Assembly (NCBI GenBank): GCA_945876985.1
Contig: CAMCQX010000042.1
Span: 1-9,254 of the forward strand
Source: Chitinophaga pinensis
Lineage (GTDB): Bacteria > Bacteroidota > Bacteroidia > UKL13-3
Direction: 5' to 3'
Length of the DNA stretch: 9,254 bases
Shown in pieces: positions 6,637 to 9,254 of the stretch. Below the pieces are notes generated by a model. It made no database searches, was not told the origin of the DNA, and saw nothing but the letters and a program-made list of their open reading frames with translations. A program made the translations under genes and the position numbers. The stretch's first letter is position 1. Every line of letters starts with the position of its first letter.

Positions 6637-7050
6637 ATGAAAACTAAAACCTTTTTATCAATGCTGTTTTTAACATTTATTTTCTCATGTGAATTAGAGC
6701 AAGATAAAATTAAAGCGGAGGTAAATTCTTTTAAAGTATTTACTGATTCATTATTGGCAGTAAACAAAAATTATGTTGAAGTGCTTTATGGCGATACCAT
6801 TTTGATGGGTGATATAAAAAGCGATGAACTTCAAGGATTGAATTTAGAAGATACAGTGATTCAATTGCATTCAAATATATTTGATACGTTTACTGAATTT
6901 ACCAGAACTAAAATGGCTGAAACCCTTGCCAGGTATAATATTTTGGAACTTAAATTAGATACCACAAAAGCTAAAATGGATGAAAAAACATTGAAATTGT
7001 TTGAAACAATTAAACACAATATCAATGTAATCAAACAACCTGTAAAATAG
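6637..7050 (+). CDS. Small predicted lipoprotein of unknown function, 137 aa
   Basis: I chose the ATG at 6637. The frame is open further upstream, but only from a TTG at 6568, and the peptide from 6637 begins with a proper lipoprotein signal: MKTK, a hydrophobic core, and lipobox IFSC with lipidated Cys18. The mature protein should be anchored to a membrane by Cys18; the acidic residues just after it (CELEQDK) may favour surface exposure in Bacteroidota, but this is inference. The rest is mainly charged, helix-prone sequence without further cysteines: lysine/glutamate-rich segments about 20-40 and 90-135 around a short GDTILMGDI beta-like stretch. I do not recognise a family. The gene converges on the yedK-like gene with an 8-bp gap and no hairpin, so transcripts may overlap. 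Confidence 0.8.
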   Translation: MKTKTFLSMLFLTFIFSCELEQDKIKAEVNSFKVFTDSLLAVNKNYVEVLYGDTILMGDIKSDELQGLNLEDTVIQLHSNIFDTFTEFTRTKMAETLARYNILELKLDTTKAKMDEKTLKLFETIKHNINVIKQPVK

Positions 7051-7058
7051 CTTTTAAA

Positions 7059-7676
7059 TTAAATAGTAGTTGCTTTTAAATTGATATTACACGCTTTAAA
7101 TACTAATGGATTGATCGTTTCATTTAACCAATCATTTTCATTTTGAGGAGTTAATATTACAGGCATTCTCTTTTTGGTATTATGTATTTCGGCCATTTGC
7201 GGATTAGCTTCTGTAGTAATCATAGAATAAGTTTGTAATATTTCACCTGTGTTTTTGTTTGTCCATTCGTTGTAAATACCAGCAAAAGCAAAAGGTTCAT
7301 CATTGGGTAATGAAATTAAATATTGTTGTTTTTCTTTACCTTTTTCATCCAACCATTTCCATTCATAAAATCCATCGGCTAGTATTACACACCTGTTTTT
7401 TACATTGTTTTTAAATGAAGGTAATTCGGTTACGGTTTCAATTCTAGCGTTTAAGGTGCTTGCCCTAAAACTTTCATCTTTTGCCCAAGTTGGAATTAAT
7501 CCCCAATTGAATAATTGAATTTCTTGCTTATTTTGATTGGTAATAACAGGAGTTTTTGGAAAAGTAAATCCATTTAACCGATCAGCTGTTACCAATAAAT
7601 CGTTTGATTTTAGTTTTGCTTTGAATCGTTTTTCTAATGTTTGGGCATCTTTACCTTGTTTTGAATGAAAGCACAT
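7059..7676 (-). CDS. yedK: SOS response-associated peptidase family protein (YedK/HMCES, abasic-site crosslinking)
   Basis: SRAP proteins remove their initiator methionine and use Cys2 to form a thiazolidine crosslink with abasic sites in single-stranded DNA, protecting stalled forks. The 205-residue length is typical. Visible landmarks are Met1-Cys2, WGLIPTWAKD (58-67), NARIET with Asn76 (76-81), the RCVILADGFYEW block with Glu105 (95-106), FAFAGIYNEW (129-138) and the segment MITTEANPQMAEIHNTKKRMPVIL with His165 (152-175). Cys2, Asn, Glu and His match the active-site set of E. coli YedK in order and approximate position. The N-terminus reads MCFH rather than the common MCGR, but the essential Cys2 is kept, which also fixes the start. 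The gene is divergent from the DUF1456 gene across 118 bp. I see no LexA-type palindrome I can defend, so SOS control is not shown here. Confidence 0.94.
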   Translation of the reverse strand: MCFHSKQGKDAQTLEKRFKAKLKSNDLLVTADRLNGFTFPKTPVITNQNKQEIQLFNWGLIPTWAKDESFRASTLNARIETVTELPSFKNNVKNRCVILADGFYEWKWLDEKGKEKQQYLISLPNDEPFAFAGIYNEWTNKNTGEILQTYSMITTEANPQMAEIHNTKKRMPVILTPQNENDWLNETINPLVFKACNINLKATTI

Positions 7677-7759
7677 GTTTAATTAGCTTTTTTGTAATTT
7701 GTAAATGAAAGCATTTGAAATTTATGATTTTCAATTAGCATTTTTATAATTATAAGAAT

Positions 7760-7767
7760 TATGTTTG
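7760..7767 (+). promoter_or_regulatory. Probable -7 promoter box for the DUF1456 gene
   Basis: TATGTTTG matches the Bacteroidota -7 consensus TAnnTTTG at every fixed position and lies 27 bp before the ATG at 7795. A clear -33 TTG is not present at the expected spacing. On the opposite strand, the only candidate for the yedK-like gene is the imperfect TAAATTTC (7724-7717), which I do not call. Confidence 0.5.
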
Positions 7768-7794
7768 ATGCCAATTCAAATATAAAAATAAATT

Positions 7795-8034
7795 ATGAGT
7801 AATAACGATATATTTAAAAAATTGCGTGTAGCATTACATTTAAAAAACGATGACATCATTGCTATTTTAAAGTTAGTTGATTTTAAAATTTCTGAAAGTG
7901 AATTAGGTGCCATTTTTAGAAAAGACGACCATCCAAATTTTAAGCCTTGTGGTGATCAAATTCTTCGTAACTTTTTAAATGGATTGGTAATTCATCTCAG
8001 AGGGCCTAGAGAAGATGGACAGAAAGTGGATTGA
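7795..8034 (+). CDS. DUF1456 family protein with a single domain (YehS-like), 79 aa
   Basis: One DUF1456 domain covers residues 1 to about 70: NDIFKKLRVALHLKNDDIIAI, then an acidic/basic turn (FRKDDHPNFKPCGDQ), then ILRNFLNGLVIHLRG. E. coli YehS, as I recall it, carries two such repeats in about 156 residues. This protein resembles the second repeat more (KKLRIAFSLKTDDIQAIL and HKNFRECGDQFLRYFLRGL in YehS). The molecular function is not known to me. It has no signal peptide or membrane segment and is predicted to be helical and cytosolic. The frame, the promoter box at 7760-7767 and the family match all support a complete gene rather than a fragment. The stop touches a heptamer array, beyond which the convergent nuclease-fold gene ends. 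Confidence 0.9.
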   Translation: MSNNDIFKKLRVALHLKNDDIIAILKLVDFKISESELGAIFRKDDHPNFKPCGDQILRNFLNGLVIHLRGPREDGQKVD

Positions 8035-8065
8035 AAGTTTTAAGTTTTAAGTAAAAAGTTTTAAG
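8035..8065 (+). repeat. Tandem heptamer array (AAGTTTT) between convergent genes
   Basis: The units AAGTTTT, AAGTTTT, AAGTAAA, AAGTTTT and a final AAG follow the DUF1456 stop codon directly and fill most of the 37-bp gap to the convergent gene's stop. The TAA triplets at 8041, 8048 and 8052 fall in all three forward frames. No strong GC-containing hairpin is present, so it is not a standard terminator. Confidence 0.85.
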
Positions 8066-8071
8066 CATTTG

Positions 8072-9254
8072 TTATTCTAGCAATAATTTAAAGAAAGAGT
8101 TTTCAATTTTTAAAGTGTAAAATCCTTTATGTAAATTATTTAAATTAAAGTTTGTAATAGTTGAATTCATGGTTTTTGAATCAATTAGTTTACCCGAAAA
8201 GTCAAATAACTCTACTATAAAATCTTTTTCAAATCCATTATATTCTATCGTAACATTTTCTTTGGCTGGATTAGGATAAATACTGATTTTATTCTTTTTA
8301 TTTAACTCAGCAATGTTAACATGAGAGGTATCGGGAGGAATTGTATCTATTGGAGTTACGTACTTTATTTTATTCAATAAAAACTTACCATAAATAGGGT
8401 AGTGGTCTGATGTATTATTACTAAAATTGCTAATAAACTGTCCAAGATTATCTAAAACTCCCATGCTTTGTTTTACATAAAATGAATCCATTCGTGGTGA
8501 AACTAGCATGTGGTCAATAAAGCCGTTTATAAAAGCATAACTGCTTTTTCCTGCATCGGCTAAGGGTTTAGTAGTAAAATTATATTTAGCATCTAATAAT
8601 TGCTTAAAAGGTGTGCTATCAATTCCATTATGAATTGAATAATCAAGCCGATCGTTCCAATCGCCAAGTATGAAATATTTTTTATTTAAAAGTGTGGATT
8701 CAATAAAAATTTTCAATGCATCGGCAGCTCGTCTTCTTCTGTTATATGATTCTAATTTTCCAGCAGCAGTGGCATCGCTATTCGCTTTTAAATGCACTAC
8801 TATAAAATACATGGTATCAATATTCAAACTGTCGCCTTTGGTGGCAAGCGTTACCATTAAAGGCTGTCGGCTGGCAAAATCATAATTACTGCTAGCTAAA
8901 ATATGTTCCGCATTGATAAAATTAAACATGCTTTTTTTGTAGAATAAGCACATTTTTTGAGTTTGAGTAAACGTACTATTTACACTTGAATAATTAGGTA
9001 AACTATTGGTTAATGAAATGAATGAAGTAGGATTACTCATTTCCTCCAAAGCCAAAACATCCAAATCTGTTTTTTCAATTACCGCTTTTACATTGTTAAA
9101 CTGTAATGTTTCGTCAGTTGGGCCATAACCAGTATCGCCAAACCATTCAATGTTCCAAGCGCAAACTTCTAGTAACGTATCATTGCCAATTTTAGGTATA
9201 TTTTGACCAAAAATGAATAATGGAAAAATGGGGAATAGCAGTAAAAATCGTCTC
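8072..9254 (-). CDS. Secreted endonuclease/exonuclease/phosphatase-fold protein with T9SS sorting domain, start just outside window
   Basis: The frame is open to the right edge; 393 residues are visible, counted from base 9253. The first, RRFLLLFPIFPLFIFGQN, is a signal peptide core with probable cleavage before Gln17, so only the first few residues are missing. The Mg-dependent EEP (DNase I-like) domain spans about 27-295: WNIEWFG (33-39) with Asn34, DVLALEEM with metal-binding Glu71, VVHLKA with His154, GDWND (197-201), IDHMLVS (246-252) and SDHYP (282-286) with catalytic His284. A Pro/Thr-rich linker (300-313) leads to a type A sorting domain from SIYPNPAKENVTI (324 on). It is likely exported and cleaves phosphodiester or phosphoester bonds outside the cell. 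DNA, RNA and lipid or nucleotide substrates are all possible. An internal TTG at 9064 can mimic a start but lies within the domain. Confidence 0.93.
   Translation of the reverse strand, partial: RRFLLLFPIFPLFIFGQNIPKIGNDTLLEVCAWNIEWFGDTGYGPTDETLQFNNVKAVIEKTDLDVLALEEMSNPTSFISLTNSLPNYSSVNSTFTQTQKMCLFYKKSMFNFINAEHILASSNYDFASRQPLMVTLATKGDSLNIDTMYFIVVHLKANSDATAAGKLESYNRRRRAADALKIFIESTLLNKKYFILGDWNDRLDYSIHNGIDSTPFKQLLDAKYNFTTKPLADAGKSSYAFINGFIDHMLVSPRMDSFYVKQSMGVLDNLGQFISNFSNNTSDHYPIYGKFLLNKIKYVTPIDTIPPDTSHVNIAELNKKNKISIYPNPAKENVTIEYNGFEKDFIVELFDFSGKLIDSKTMNSTITNFNLNNLHKGFYTLKIENSFFKLLLE

Noticed and set aside
7050..7082. Direct repeat GCTTTTAAATT (7050-7060 and 7072-7082) at the lipoprotein/yedK junction
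   Set aside because: Eleven AT-rich bases, one copy inside the yedK coding end; easily chance and with no matching mobile element.
9062..9064. TTG at 9064 as the start of the nuclease-fold gene
   Set aside because: The same frame continues upstream with WNIEWFG and a signal peptide up to the window edge, so the TTG is an internal leucine.
1..9254. A defence, toxin-antitoxin or mobile-element operon
   Set aside because: All genes fit housekeeping, export or secreted-cargo roles with frequent strand switches; no transposase, integrase, toxin pair or phage gene is seen.

Overview
This AT-rich window looks like an ordinary chromosomal stretch from a member of the Bacteroidota. Two proteins (1651-2346 and 8072-9254) end in a type IX secretion (T9SS) type A sorting domain that begins with a YPNPAK motif, which is characteristic of this phylum. 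Perfect matches to the Bacteroidota -7 promoter consensus TAnnTTTG lie upstream of two genes (1615-1622 and 7760-7767). No strong Shine-Dalgarno sequences are seen, which also fits.

Layout from left to right. (1) The 3' part of purC is followed 2 nt later by an unrecognised cytoplasmic gene; the two probably form one transcript. (2) A convergent aroQ (minus strand) has its start facing a divergent gene for a small secreted T9SS protein, which ends at a clear hairpin terminator. (3) A thioredoxin-like protein with a single active-site cysteine is followed by a second hairpin terminator, and then by an ABC exporter half-transporter. (4) Two tandem-repeat arrays fill much of the gap between the exporter and pepD, a cytosolic M20 dipeptidase. 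(5) A small predicted lipoprotein of unknown role converges on a YedK/HMCES-type abasic-site DNA-protein crosslinking protein. (6) A divergent one-domain DUF1456 (YehS-like) gene converges on a secreted endonuclease/exonuclease/phosphatase-fold protein whose start codon lies just outside the right edge.

The genes do not form one pathway. Purine synthesis (purC), the shikimate pathway (aroQ), peptide turnover (pepD), DNA damage tolerance (yedK), export (ABC) and secreted T9SS cargo are placed side by side, mostly as single-gene units with frequent strand switches. I found no RNA genes, insertion sequences, CRISPR arrays, phage genes or defence operon. No intergenic gap exceeds 300 bases.

I see no convincing undescribed multi-gene system. 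The most distinctive non-coding signal is a set of different short-unit tandem arrays (7- or 8-bp units) lying between genes, often touching a stop or start codon. Each unit type carries a stop triplet, and each period is not a multiple of three, so every array places stops in all three forward frames. Other points worth a look are the CxxA thioredoxin, the single-domain DUF1456 protein, the nuclease-fold/T9SS fusion and three unrecognised proteins.
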